Assembly (NCBI GenBank): GCA_029204045.2
Contig: CM055067.1
Coordinates: 24,130,838-24,194,837, forward strand
DNA length: 64,000 nt
Direction: 5' to 3'
Source: Tillandsia leiboldiana
Taxonomy: Eukaryota; Streptophyta; Magnoliopsida; Poales; Bromeliaceae
Shown: piece by piece, positions 31,814 to 43,370 of the stretch
Layout: each line of letters begins with the position of its first letter
Position numbering within the stretch: position 1 is the first letter of the stretch
The notes under the pieces: model-generated
Told to the model about the DNA's origin: nothing
Database searches by the model: none
What the model saw: only the letters and a program-made list of their open reading frames with translations
Made by a program: the position numbers and the translations under genes

Positions 31814-33520
31814 ATGGCCCGTACTAGATCATCGGCCGGGGATGCAGAGGCAGATGCGACGACGTCGACGGCCGCGGAGAACCAGCTCCTGCGGCAGCAA
31901 TTGCGGGAGATGGCGGGGAATCTCGCAAACCTCACGGAGCACGTGCGTCAGTTGACGCAACAGCAGCAGGCCGCGACGGTGACGGTCGCCCCGGTTCCTC
32001 CACAGGGGCCAACAGCACCGGCCGCGGTACCACCGACAGTGCCACCGCCGGCGGTGGCTACGGGACCGGCGCCGGGGACAACCAGCAGGGTCACTCTGGA
32101 GGAGACAGTGGTCACACCTACCCCTACCGTGGCTGCCGCCGCCGCGAGGGAGGGGACGGTTGTGATGACCGAGCGGGATCGGGTGCGGGCCAACCTGAAG
32201 GACTTCAAGAAATACGACCCACCCACGTTCGAAGGGGACACGACTGATCCATGGGTTGTCGAGAAATGGGTGGGGTCGATGGAGAAACTTTTCGAAGACC
32301 TACTCATGGAGGATGACGAGCGGGTTCCCCTAGCAGTCCACTGCTTGGAGGGGAACGCCCGCTTGTGGTGGAAGACGGTACGCCCCGATCCTGCTAAGGG
32401 TACCGCACTTCCGTCCTGGACAACCTTCAAACAGGAGCTGTTCGGGGCCTTCTTCACCAACAGTGTCAAGAAAAAGTTGGAGGATGACCTGAACCACATC
32501 CAGCAGGGGAACCGGACGGTCATGCAGTATCAGCGGGAGTTCGTCCGGCTAGCAAACTGCGTCCCGTTCGTCATAAGGGACGAGGCTCACAAGACGCAAC
32601 TCTTTGTGGATGGCTTGCGGAGCAATATCTTTGAGGTGGTGCAAGCAGCCGAACTGCACACCTTCCAGAAAGTGGTTGACAGAGCCACTACGGTGGAGCG
32701 GGGTTTTGCGGTCACCCGCGCCAGAAGGGAGAACTCGACGCGGCTGGAGGACCGGAAGCGGCAACAGCAGAACTCGGGGGGAGGCTCTTGGAGTGGGGGC
32801 GGAGCCCCCAAACGGTGGAGACCACAGGCGGGGTCCCGGAGCGCGCCAGCAGGAGGGCCGAGGCCGGGGAATAGGCCTTGTGTCATATGCGGGGGAGGGC
32901 ACATTCCGGGAGAGTGCCCCCAAAGAGGCGACCACTGCTTCAGGTGCGGCAAACGGGGGCACTTCCGCCGCAACTGCCCCTTAGGCGGGGGATCTGCGTC
33001 CTCTGCAGCTTCTACGCCCACGCCACAGCTCTCAGGGCGGGGGAAAGCTCCTATGGCGTCGACGTCTAGACCCCCTGCACCACGGCGCGAGGAGGACAGG
33101 CAGCCACAACCAGGCGGGAGAGTCTTCTCAATGACCCGCCAAGAGGCAGATCCGCCGGAGGACGCACTTGCAGGTACTACTTCCGTTTCAAATTCCCGTG
33201 CTAGAACTCTTTTCGACACCGGAGCAACACACTCTTTCATTTCCCGTGACTTCGTGTTTCTGTATGGTCTTGAGGAGACACCCCTCCAAAATTTCTTGAC
33301 GGTGCAAACGGCGGGAGGGACCTTGGAGGCGATCAGCGTTGTGACCGCCTGCCCGATTAAGCTAGGGCGGCTGGCATGCCCTTGGGATTTGGTGGTAATC
33401 CCCCTGAAGGAGTATGACGTGGTGCTGGGCATGAACTGGCTCACGAGGTACCAGGCACTCATCGATTGCGACAAGCGACAGCTGCGTTTACAAGAACCGG
33501 GTTTCCCTGAGCATGTGTAA
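31814..33520 (+). CDS. Gag-protease polyprotein of E
   Basis: The ORF has 568 codons. ATG 31814 is chosen because the gag of F starts with the same MARTRSS; the frame is open a little further upstream. In order: a glutamine-rich N-terminal helix (about 20-50), a Pro/Ala/Val linker (55-100), a retrotransposon gag capsid domain (about 130-260, with WVVEKWV and ARLWWKTV), a basic linker, two CCHC zinc knuckles (C356 CVICGGGHIPGEC; C375 CFRCGKRGHFRRNC) and an aspartic protease starting at about 440 with active site LFDTGATHSF (Asp about 468). A TAA at 33518-33520 ends the ORF after PGFPEHV, where related elements read on into RT. It is probably a short deletion that created a stop, but translational recoding cannot be excluded. 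Confidence 0.9.
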   Translation: MARTRSSAGDAEADATTSTAAENQLLRQQLREMAGNLANLTEHVRQLTQQQQAATVTVAPVPPQGPTAPAAVPPTVPPPAVATGPAPGTTSRVTLEETVVTPTPTVAAAAAREGTVVMTERDRVRANLKDFKKYDPPTFEGDTTDPWVVEKWVGSMEKLFEDLLMEDDERVPLAVHCLEGNARLWWKTVRPDPAKGTALPSWTTFKQELFGAFFTNSVKKKLEDDLNHIQQGNRTVMQYQREFVRLANCVPFVIRDEAHKTQLFVDGLRSNIFEVVQAAELHTFQKVVDRATTVERGFAVTRARRENSTRLEDRKRQQQNSGGGSWSGGGAPKRWRPQAGSRSAPAGGPRPGNRPCVICGGGHIPGECPQRGDHCFRCGKRGHFRRNCPLGGGSASSAASTPTPQLSGRGKAPMASTSRPPAPRREEDRQPQPGGRVFSMTRQEADPPEDALAGTTSVSNSRARTLFDTGATHSFISRDFVFLYGLEETPLQNFLTVQTAGGTLEAISVVTACPIKLGRLACPWDLVVIPLKEYDVVLGMNWLTRYQALIDCDKRQLRLQEPGFPEHV

Positions 33521-36500
33521 ATGATGGGCAAGAGCATCTCCTTCCCGGCGATTATTTCAGCGGCACGGGCCAGAAGACTGGTGGAGGGTGGTTGCGTGGC
33601 CTATTTAGCATCGGTGGATTTGGCTACCCGACCCCCGACGACGCTTGCCGATATCCCAGTGGTGAGGGACTTCCCCGACGTTTTTCCCACGGAACTGCCT
33701 GGGATGCCCCCTGAACGGGAGGTGGGGTTCCCTATCGAACTACTACCGGGCACGCAGCCTATTTCGAAGGCGCCTTACCGAATGGCCTTCGCTGAGCTAA
33801 AGGAGCTTAAAGCACAACTGGAAGACCTCTTGGATAAAGGGTTCATAAGACTGAGTGTATCACCCTGGGGCGCCCCGGTACTCTTTGTGCGGAAGAAAGA
33901 CGGAAGCCTGCGTCTCTGCATCGATTACAGGGGAATAAACAAAGTCACAGTGAAGAATAAGTACCCCCCTGCCCAGAATAGATGACCTCTTCGACCAGCT
34001 GAGAGGGGCGACGGTCTTCTCCAAAATCGATCTGCAATCGGGCTACCACCAACTCCGGGTTCGGGACGAGGACATCCCGAAGACTGCTTTCCGGACCCGG
34101 TATGGCCACTACGAGTTCACGGTTATGCCCTTCGGACTCACGAACGCCCCCGCAGTCTTCATGGACATGATGAACCGGATCTTCAGACCCTTCCTGGATC
34201 GGTTCGTGGTGGTTTTCATCGACGACATCCTGATTTACTCCACTACCGACGAGGAGCACGAGGACCATCTGCGAACGATCCTCCAAACTCTCAGAGAGCA
34301 GGAGCTGTTCGCTAAACTCAAGAAGTGTGAGTTCTGGCTGCGCGAAGTCGGTTTCCTAGGACATGTGATCTCGGCACAAGGAATCGCCGTGGACCCCAAG
34401 AAGGTGGAATCAGTGGTCGACTGGCAGCCGCCGACGACGGTGACAGAGGTCCGCAGTTTCCTAGGATTAGCAGGATACTACAGGCGTTTCGTAGAGGGTT
34501 TCGCGAAGATTGCGACCCCTTTAAATCGGCTAACCAGAAAAGGGGAGAAGTTCATATGGACGGCCAAATGCCAGGAGAGTTTTGAGGAACTCAAGAGGAG
34601 GTTAACCAGGGCACCAATACTTGTGCTGCCGACACCCGGAGAGGATTACGAAGTGTACTGCGACGCTTCGAGGATCGGTCTGGGTGGTGTCCTGATGCAA
34701 CAGGGGAAGGTGATTGCCTACGCGTCCAGGCAACTGAAGGATTACGAAAAGAACTACCCGATACACGACTTAGAACTGGCAGCAGTAGTCTTCGTTTTAA
34801 AACTGTGGAGGCACTATCTCTTTGGAGTCCACTGTAACGTCTTCTCGGATCATCAAAGTCTTAAGTACATCTTTACCCAAAAAGAATTAAACTTGCGGCA
34901 GAGGCGGTGGCTGGAGTTATTGAAGGATTACGACTTGACAATTCAATACCATCCCGGAAAGGCAAACGTGGTGGCGGACGCCTTGAGCAGAAGAGGGCAT
35001 CAAGAAGGGGCGTCAGGGAGCGCGATAACGGAGCAGAACCACTTGATCGCGGAGTTCGAACGAATGCAGTTGGAGGTGGTGCCGACAGGCACGGTTATGC
35101 AACTTCTAACCTTGGTGGTCAAGCCGACGTTACTTGAGAAGATCCGGGAGGGACAGCAGACCGACCCACACTTACAGCGCGTACGAGACAAGATTTCCCT
35201 GGACCAAGAGAGCGACTTTACGGTGGAGGACGACGGCACCCTACGGTTCCGCAGACGGATCTGCGTGCCGGATTCGACGGAGCTGAAGGAGGAAATCTTG
35301 ACAGAGGCACACCGGGCCCCTTATGCGGCACATCCAGGGGGCACGAAGATGTACAGGGACCTCAAACAGATCTACTGGTGGCCCAAAATGAAGGGGGACG
35401 TCACTCGACACGTAGCTCATTGCCTAGTGTGCCAACAGGTAAAGGCCGAGCATCAGCGGCCAGCAGGGAAGCTACAGCCTCTACCGGTGCCAGAGTGGAA
35501 GTGGGATCAGATCACCATGGACTTCGTCACGGGTTTCCCACGCTCACAACAGGGCCACGACGCGATTTGGGTCGTAGTCGACCGGTTAACCAAGTCAGCA
35601 CACTTTCTGCCAATTCATACGACCTAGACCCGAGAACGGTTAGCTCAAGCTTATATCAGCGAGATCGTGAGATTACATGGAGTGCTGGCATCGATCACCT
35701 CGGACAGAGACACGCGCTTTGTCTCGAAGTTTTGGCAGAGCCTTCAGCGGGCCATGGGGACCAAACTACAGTTCAGCACAGCCTTCCACCCTCAGACGGA
35801 CGGACAGTCGGAGCGTGTGATACAAACCCTCGAAGACCTGCTTCGCGCCTGTGTACTAGACTGGGGGATCGGGTGGTCACGCTACCTACCTCTCGTGGAA
35901 TTCGCCTACAACAACAGCTACCAGGCCAGCATCCAGATGGCGCCCTACGAAGCCTTATATGGAAGGCGCTGCCGATCCCCGATTTGTTGGGACGATTTGG
36001 GAGAACGGAAGTTCTTGGGACCCGATTTAGTGGAGAAAACGGAAGAGAAGGTACACCTTATCAGGCAGCGCCTGCTGACCGCCCAGAGTCGCCAGAAGAG
36101 CTACGCGGACCAAAGGCGCCGCGACCTGGAATTCCAAGTGGGAGAGCATGTTTTCTTGCGGGTCTCGCCGTCCAGAGGAGTCAAGCGGTTCGGGCTAAAA
36201 GGGAAACTGAGCCCACGGTTTGTAGGGCCTTTCGAGATTTTGGAACGCATCGGCCCAGTGGCGTACCGCCTTGCCCTACCACCGAACCTCGACCGAGTCC
36301 ACGACGTCTTCCACGTGTCGATGCTCCGTAAATACCTCTCCGATCCATCACATATCCTGGATGTCGCTATACTCGACCTTAAAGAAGACCTAAGCTTCGA
36401 GGAAACCCCCGTGAGAATCCTGGCAAGGGAAAGCAAATCACTGCGAAATCGAACCATCCCCTACGTGAAGGTACTCTGGAGCAACCACGAGAAGCGAGAA

Positions 36501-36569
36501 GCAACATGGGAGCTGGAATCTAAAATGAGGGAGAACTACCCGAACCTGTTCACCACCATCCGGGTTTGA
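33521..36569 (+). pseudogene. RT-RNase H-integrase-chromodomain of E (one frameshift, one stop)
   Basis: The frame continues from the gag-protease stop (MMGKSISFP) through REFPDVF-like and LPPER motifs to a run of six C at 33964-33969, where F's better copy implies five; the frame then shifts. From about 33986 one frame runs to 36569. It contains RT FIDDILIYS (catalytic Asp pair near 34220), GHVIS, and the RNase H motif YCDASRIGLGG (about 34657). The integrase zinc finger has histidines near 35311 and 35332 and CLVC near 35420. The catalytic D, D, E lie near 35520, 35703 and 35811, followed by the HPQTDGQSERV block. The C-terminal chromodomain includes IPYVKVLWSNHEKREATWEL (about 36455-36515). 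One TAG at 35625-35627 falls where F has tryptophan. All catalytic residues are present, so E is only lightly damaged. Confidence 0.9.
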
Positions 36570-36605
36570 GTTTCGAGGACGAAACTCGTTTTTAGAGGTG
36601 AGTGG
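36570..36605 (+). promoter_or_regulatory. Pol tail and polypurine-like tract of E
   Basis: TTTCGAGGACGAAACTCG is followed by AGAGGTGAGTGG immediately before the LTR TG at 36606. It is shorter and less pure than the tracts of C or A1. F has the same kind (AAGTGTGAGTGG on the minus strand near 50130). Confidence 0.7.
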
Positions 36606-37315
36606 TGTGATAATCGCGGATTTATTTTACCTTTCTGGGCTTTCTGTTAATTTTATTGAACCGTTCTGTTGACAATAGGGGTCCGAGGGTAACTTTTCCT
36701 TATTTTCTGGGAAGACGATCGGGGCTCGCGGGTATTTTTGGTTAATAAAGCTCGCGAAACGGAGACCGGCGGTGCGATCGGTTTTGGATTCCGACCCCCG
36801 GATCTTCCAGAATAAATTCCGGAAGTTGGTACCGTAGCCCAGGTGACATACACAATTACCGGGGGCAGACCGAACTCTGGTCCGCAATTAGATCGATTCT
36901 AGTCGATCAGTTGAGGTATGGGATTTAAACACCCCTTTTCCCAGTCGCTCGAGTGGTTAAATTTAATTTGGGGTCCAAAATCCACTACGCCCAAACGACT
37001 AACTAGTCGGCCTTGGGAATCAGGTTTTCCTATACCTCGCCTCCCCTCACCTTGGCGTGCGATATCCGAGCGTGGACGAGGAGCGGCTCCCCAAAACCCT
37101 CGCCCTTCCCATCGGCCGGCGTGGAAGAGAAGAGATTGATCGCCTCCCCGCAAAGATCCGACGAACGCGAAGAGGACGATCCCTCTCCTTCGCCCGGTAC
37201 CGACGAAAACAAGGTGAGCCGTGCTTTCATTTTCTTTCCTTGTCTTTTCTCGTTACGAACGAGGGGGAGGGGGGTTTTCTTGATTCGTCGGAGATGGAAG
37301 GAGAGGGGCGAGCCA

Positions 37316-37735
37316 CCCGCACGCGGAGCGCCGCGCGGGGCAACCCACGCATGCGGGGTCGCCGCGCGGGGCACCCGCATGCGGGGCGCCGCGCCGGGCA
37401 GCCCGCGCATGCGGGGGCGACGCGCGGGGCAGCCCGCGCATGCGGGGGCGTCGCGCGGGGCACCCGCATGCGCGGCGCCGCGCGGGGCAGCCCGCGCATG
37501 CGGGGGCGCCGCGCGGGGCAGCCCGCGCATGCGGGGGCACCGCGCGGGGCACCCGCATGCGGGGCGCCGCGCGGGGCAGCCCGCGCATGCGGGGGCACCG
37601 CACGGGGCAGCCCGCGCATGCGGGGGCGCCGCGCGGGGCACCCGCATGCGGGGCGCCGCGCGGGGCAGCCCGCGCATGCGGGGGCACCGCGCGGGGCAGC
37701 CCGCGCATGCGGGGGCGCCGCGCGGGCAGCACGGC
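37316..37735. repeat. GC-rich palindromic minisatellite, E 3' LTR
   Basis: This has the same 31-bp and 25-bp unit types as at 29716-30056, with about two or three more units in a different order. It shows unit gain or loss since, or during, the last reverse transcription. Confidence 0.86.
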
Positions 37736-39103
37736 AGCGCGCGGGGGTTTGGTCGCTGCCGTCAGAGGCCGGTTGGTGTTGGGGCTTTTCTTTACTTTGC
37801 GTTTAAACGTTCTTGACCTCCCCGCCCGGGGATCCCGTTTTGCAGCTTCGGGGAGCGCGCCGGGACGCGGGGAGCCGAGCGTGGTTTTCTACTAGCGACA
37901 GGTGGGTTGAATGTGTTATTTAGCATCGATTTCCGACGACCGTTTATTCTAGATATTACATATCATCGTTCCACTTTAAATGCCACCTATTATCGTACCT
38001 TAGATGCTACATGTAATCGCCGCACTTTAGCAGTTAGGTGTTATCATGCTCCTGATGTTACATGTTGTTGCTTTATCTTCGATTATACTTGTTAGTAGAG
38101 TACCTTGATTACACATGTTATTATCTTACTCATGTTCATGCATTGTGGCTACTGTGCTCGAGGCTGCAACACGCGCACCCGCGGTTTGGCCACCGCGAAG
38201 GGTGCGCTTTTCCGGAAAAGTGGTCTATGACCCGTGTATACCCACGAGGTGACGTAGTGGGGCCCCTTATTAGTTGTGGGGTTTGAGGCGCCGAGGTGCG
38301 AGCGGTGCCACCCGTCGGTTTAGTTGTCCGACGTGGTCGGGTTTCTGCAGGTACGGTATGGGCCGTCGGTTTAGTTGTCCGACGTGTCCGGGTATTACAG
38401 GTGTCACGCCCCGGGGGTTCGAATCGCGCGGAAGAGGAGCCACCGATGCCCCTGATTCAGCCATATATTTTTTTTTTGTAAAACATTACTCCCCGGCGCG
38501 TGCACAGACCCGCCGCATACACAAATTCGCTCTGCAAATGAGCAGAGGCCCCTTTGTATATGCACGGCGTCTCAACTACAAAGTGTCTCACAAGGCGTAG
38601 TACATACAATCTCTAACCACATCAGTTGGGGTCTCGTACACATACAACCGAACAATTCACGTGACATTCTAGCATTCACTTAGAGCATAGAGGCCGGTGT
38701 TTTGAAAGGATAAATAATCACAAGGTTTTGAAAGCGGCATCCACACGATGCCCTCGTTTGTGAAAACAGTTCGTAAACACATAAATCCCACAAGGTTTAT
38801 AAAGCTTGGTGCCCACACGACACCCACGTTTTAAAAATAGTTTTCGCAAACGGTTTTCTTTGTTTTTCATCGTTCGAAACGGCCAAGTAAGAGAGAACGT
38901 AGTATTCATTCAATTATTCAAAAAGAAAGGAAAGAAAAGGGCAACATCCACTTTGACCCCACGGGGGTGTCGCAATCCACAACTAGCTACCATGAATAAT
39001 AAAAGAAAAGGGAAAGAAGAGTCACTGTATCTGAAGTCACCCATAAATCAGATCAGCACCCTAACGTCCTCACCGGCACCCTAGCACTCGCCCATGGACG
39101 AAC

Positions 39104-39588
39104 CTGTCACGAAGTGGGAAGTCAGTGACTAGAAATAGCATGATAAGCGTAGTAAACAAAGATAAGTCCTGCGGGCGGCCCCGCGCGGCCGAGCGCCGCG
39201 CGGGCGCGCTGCCCGCGGTGCGGGGCGACCCCGCGCGGCACCAGCCCGCGCGGCGCCCCTCCTGCGGGCGGCCCCGCGCGGCCGAGCGCCGCGTGGGCGC
39301 GCTGCCCGCGGTGCGGGGCGACCCCGCGCGGCACCAGCCCGCGCGGGCGCCCCTCCTGCGGGCGGCCCCGCGCGGCCGAGTGCCGCGCGGGCGCGCTGCC
39401 CGCGGTGCGGGGCGGCCCCGCGCGGCACCAGCCCGCGCGGGCGCCCCTCCTGCGGGCGGCCCCGCGCGGCCGAGCGCCGCGCGGGCGCGCGGCCCGCGGT
39501 GCGCGACGGCGCCGGGCCTCCTCCCTCCTCGTGACCAACAAAAGAAAGAAAGAGGGAGATTCCCCCGAACGAAATGCGTCCGACTCAC
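39104..39588 (-). other. Predicted leader intron in solo LTR I
   Basis: The minus-strand donor is CAAG|GTGAGTCG at 39588, about 180 nt after the TATA box. The acceptor is CTTCGTGACAG|G, ending at 39104, with CACTGAC upstream. The GC array lies inside. The acceptor block is identical to that of E. Confidence 0.48.
39169..39515. repeat. 94-bp GC-rich tandem repeat in solo LTR I
   Basis: CTGCGGGCGG starts units at 39169, 39262, 39356 and 39450, with periods of 93, 94 and 94 bp. The last unit is partial. Nearly pure G+C, with GCCGCGCGGGCGCGC-like palindromic words. The reported ORFs are compositional. Confidence 0.88.
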
Positions 39589-40926
39589 CTTGATGTGCGA
39601 AAGAGGAGGAAGAGAGGGATCGTCCGCTTGCCTCCACCGGTCCACCCTTGCGGTGTGCTTGGTTTCTCTTTGCCGGCGGCTACGAGGGAGGAAGAAAAAG
39701 AAAAGAGGCGGCCACCAAAAGAAAAATAAGAGGAACCCTAATCCTCTTTCCCTCACGGCTACATATATATACTAAGAGAATTAGGGTTTACCTTAAAAGG
39801 TGTGCGGCTGCCAACACGGATCCCGAGGCGTCTAAGGGGGACCCCAACTTCGAGAATTAATTCTGGTCAGACCGGGAGTCGGAAAAATAAACCGATCGCG
39901 CCCACGCGCTCCGTTCCGCGAGCTCTACCGCCTAAAATTATTTGCGGGCCCCGACGGTCTGTCCGGAAAAATGCCAAAAATGAGGCCCCCGGTCAGGCAT
40001 TACAAGAAGAGGGTGACCAGAAGGGTTAAGGAAAAGCCGGGTCTTACAACAGGATACAGGTGTACAGGTTGCCTTTCCTTCTTGAGAGGGTGGTTGCTCC
40101 GGTTGTCTTCACGGTTTGTTTTACTATATTCTCCTGCTCTACTATTTTGACGTCACTGACTTCCCACTTCGTGACAGGGTTCAGACGGGGGGAGATGTAG
40201 GCGGTGGTGAGGACGGGACAGGAGCAGCTGGGTCGCTGGGGACCCTGGACTGTATTTCTTCTTTCATTCTTGCATTTCATTTACATTGTAGTTATGTGAG
40301 AGGTTCTCGATACCCTCGTGGGGTCGGCATGGATGTCGGTACGGGTTACATTTAGTTATCCCCTTATGCGTTGTTCTTCCTCTTATTTTTGTTGGCCATT
40401 TGAAAATGAAAAAGGCAAAAGCCAAAGAAAAGATTGCGAAAACCATTTTTAAAATCTAAGTGTCGTGTGGGCACTGGTTTCAAAACCCTGTGGATTTATG
40501 GATTGCGAAAGGGATTCCAAAACTTGGTGTCGTGTGGGCACCGTTTTCAAAACCTGTGGATTTATGCTGATTTCGAAACTCGCTTTCAAAATGTAAGCGT
40601 CGGGTAGGCGCTCTTTCAAACTGTGGATTTATCCTTTCCAAATTGATCGGCCATACGTTTTTAAGTAAATTAGAATGCTGGTTGTATGTGAATAATTGTT
40701 GTGATCGAATGGATGTGAATGTTTGGAATATGTACTGAACTCCACGCCGGGCATATACAGGGGAGGCTCTGTCCGTTTACAGAGTGATCCCGTATGTGTG
40801 GCGGATCTGGGCATGCGCCGGGGAAGAGGGGTTCTCCTTTATCAAAAAAAAAAAATTTATACGTCAAATGCTTGACTTTTGTGAATCGTTTCCGCTAAAA
40901 CAAACCCCCCGGGGCGTGACAAGAAA

Positions 40927-43310
40927 TATATAAATGGGATACCTCTGCTAGACCCTCTAGGTCTCTATGCTGGTGGGCTCTTGCCCCTGTTGCCCCTGTC
41001 GTATGCCTCGCTGACTGCACCTGTATCCGTCTCGACCGCTGTATCCATACCCGAACCTGTGGGGAGGTCACCTAAGGGGTGTGAGAACTACATCTGAGTT
41101 CCCAATGGGTTCAACCACCGAGAAAAAGTGTCCTAAACCAATTGGTCCAATGGAAGCAATAATAATAGTGCTAGGAAACTAAAATCCTCAATATCAAAAT
41201 GCGGCAATGCAATATAATATATCACTATCTGTATATACTCATCAACCCAGCACTACTCTGTCTAGTCATACTAGGCTACTAAGCACCAACTCGGCCACTA
41301 TGCCGCTGTATACAGGGTCAAACTAACCCGGCCATCTTGGCCACTCAAATTTCTCTTTATTCTTTAAATTTTGGTGCTTTAGTTCAAGTTAACCCTCAAA
41401 AATTTCTTATCCAACGGGCCCCAGCCCGGTAGTCCTGCTACCATAAGATAAGATTTCTAAGGTTGCCGATAATACTCGCAAGTGTTACCCCGTCCTACGG
41501 AAGAAACGTCCCGAACGGGTCTCTACCCGAGAGAGGGGCACTGCCTGCAACTCCAACATGGGCCGCGTTTCTCACCGTAGGTCCGCCCGTTTTATCTTTA
41601 ATTTTCTTTCTTTTCTTTTCTTTTCTTTTTTCTTTCCCTTTTTACTTTAGTTCTTAGCCTCTTTGCCTTTGAACACTTGCTTTTCTTTCTTATTCGAGCT
41701 TATAGCTCCCTTTTTGCCACTAGCAAATCTCTTTCTCTTTCCTTTGAGCATTTAGCTCTTTACTTTCACTTTAAGCCTTTCGAAAGTACCTCGTCCGACG
41801 GGTCACTGCCCTGGGAGTCCTGCTCCACTTGACGAGTCTCAAATTCGAAGGCGCCATTTACATTCTCTTTAAGATTTTTAGCCACTTTTAGCTTGCTTTT
41901 AACTTTGTCTTTTTACAACAATTTATCTCTTATCCTAGGTCTCGCCATAAGGATAACTAGGAGTCACTTGGACTCATATCATTTCTCTTTCTGTTCTCTT
42001 TGTCTTAAGCAATTTGCTTGTCTTGCTTATTAATCACTTTTAGCTCAATCTTGAGTGATTTGCTTGTCTTGCTTATTAACCACTTTTTGCTCTACCTTGA
42101 GCGATTTGCTTGTCTTGCTTACTAAGCCACTTTTAGCTTTCTCTTAAGCTCTATTTCTTTTATCCTAAGTTCTTTACTCTAGGATAATTCGGGTGTCTCT
42201 AACACCAATTCAGGTTGGAACATCTTGTTCTCAATTCACAGCCCTTATGCTTCAATTACCCTTAAGGTTTGCACTATGTCACAAGGACACTAGTCGCTTT
42301 CCATTTTATCAGACTTAGAGTTTATTAACCCTATTTCCATTATCTTTTCCTTTCATGTCTCCACACTTGATCCTTTCCACTTTCCTTTGTTTAACTCTAC
42401 TTGAAGTTAAACTAGTCTATCCATTTACCCAGACGCCCTATGACTCTCTGGGGTCATGTTCACTAAATTCTTAACCGTGGGATCTAATCCTCGTTTTCCT
42501 GATTCCACCCTGGACTTAGGGTTACACTGACTCTAATTTCCTGTTTTCCCTTTCATGTCTCCACACTTGATCCATTTTTTCCATTTTCCTGATTCCTTAC
42601 TGAATCCTAGAGTCAACTTAACTCTATTTTCCTGTCTGTGAGTTTAAACTCTTCTAGCTCACCTTAGTTTCCCTTTACCTAAGTTCCATGTCACACTCAT
42701 TCTAGAGTTCCCTGACTCTATGTTGATCACTAGCTCTCCTTAGGTTTCCTTTACCTAAGTCCCATGTCATATACGTCCTAGAGTTCCCTGACTCTATGTT
42801 GATCACTCTATCCAGTGTCCTTAGGTTATCACCTAAGACCATGCCACTCGTCCTCCCTAGGATAACTCCTAAGTTGATGTCACTCGTCAAACCCCTATAC
42901 TAGGTTTTCTCCTAGTCTTACTACCAACAAATGTTGTTCCCTTATGTCACGTGATTCCTAGGGTTATACCCTAACATGATCACAATCATAAATAGCTAAT
43001 CTTTTTCATGTATGCAATTATTTTCATTTCATTCATCAAATAGTAATTACTTCTACGCATGCATATTCATCATATATCTTTGGCAACCAACAGTTGCACT
43101 TTTCCTCTGTGTCCATTTGCACATGCACATCTATTCCTCTATCTCTAGCAACGAACAGTTGCACTTTTTCATCTGAATCCATCTACACAGGCAATCTTAA
43201 TCATAATTACCTAACGCCTCTAACAGGCTACTATCATGCTTCGAAATCGAAAAGCAAAGGACCAAGGGGAGAGGTCACCCAATTTCGGCAGAATCCCCCA
43301 CCTTGTGGTG
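40927..43310 (-). repeat. H LTR, R/U5-side portion right of E
   Basis: This AT-rich, pyrimidine-rich (+ strand) LTR sequence has no gene. It contains a polypyrimidine run (about 41600-41645), degenerate repeats of TTGCTTGTCTTGCTTA (42005-42130), and a tandem duplication of about 86-90 bp (CCTGACTCTATGTTGATCAC at 42710 and 42790). It belongs to H because it lies between the two H ends and E's target duplication. The truncated left H copy lacks it. Confidence 0.65.
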
Positions 43311-43370
43311 TCCCCAATTGCTTGTAGACACTTGCAATTGGTCTCCGCGCGATTCCACTTGTTTCCTCGA

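Larger units (their letters stand above)
38402..40048 (-). mobile_element. Solo LTR I (gypsy-type) with target duplication
   Basis: On the minus strand this runs from TGTAAGACCCGGC (40048) to CCCGGGGCGTGACA (38402). The target duplication is ACAGG (38397-38401 and 40049-40053), and E's 5' LTR gives the intact empty site near 30715. It has a TATATATA box at about 39763-39772, a predicted intron (39588 to 39104) and a four-unit GC-rich array. No internal region remains: LTR-LTR recombination has removed it. Confidence 0.9.
29008..40921 (+). mobile_element. Nearly intact Tekay-like chromovirus E (Ty3/gypsy)
   Basis: The element has a perfect 5-bp target duplication AGAAA (29003-29007, 40922-40926), LTRs starting TGTGATAAYCGCGG and ending CCGGGGCGTGACA, a PBS at 31593, gag-protease, RT-RNase H-integrase and a C-terminal chromodomain. 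Without the nested solo LTR (38402-40053 including one TSD) it is about 10.26 kb. LTRs are nearly identical outside their GC arrays, so it is recent. Domain order and chromodomain place it with the chromoviruses, most like Tekay. Confidence 0.93.
36606..40921 (+). repeat. 3' LTR of E, split by solo LTR I
   Basis: LTR sequence is at 36606-38401 and 40054-40921. The GC array (about 37316-37735) is some 90 bp longer than in the 5' LTR. The donor at 37214 and acceptor at 40177 match the 5' LTR. Otherwise near identity indicates recent insertion. Confidence 0.9.
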
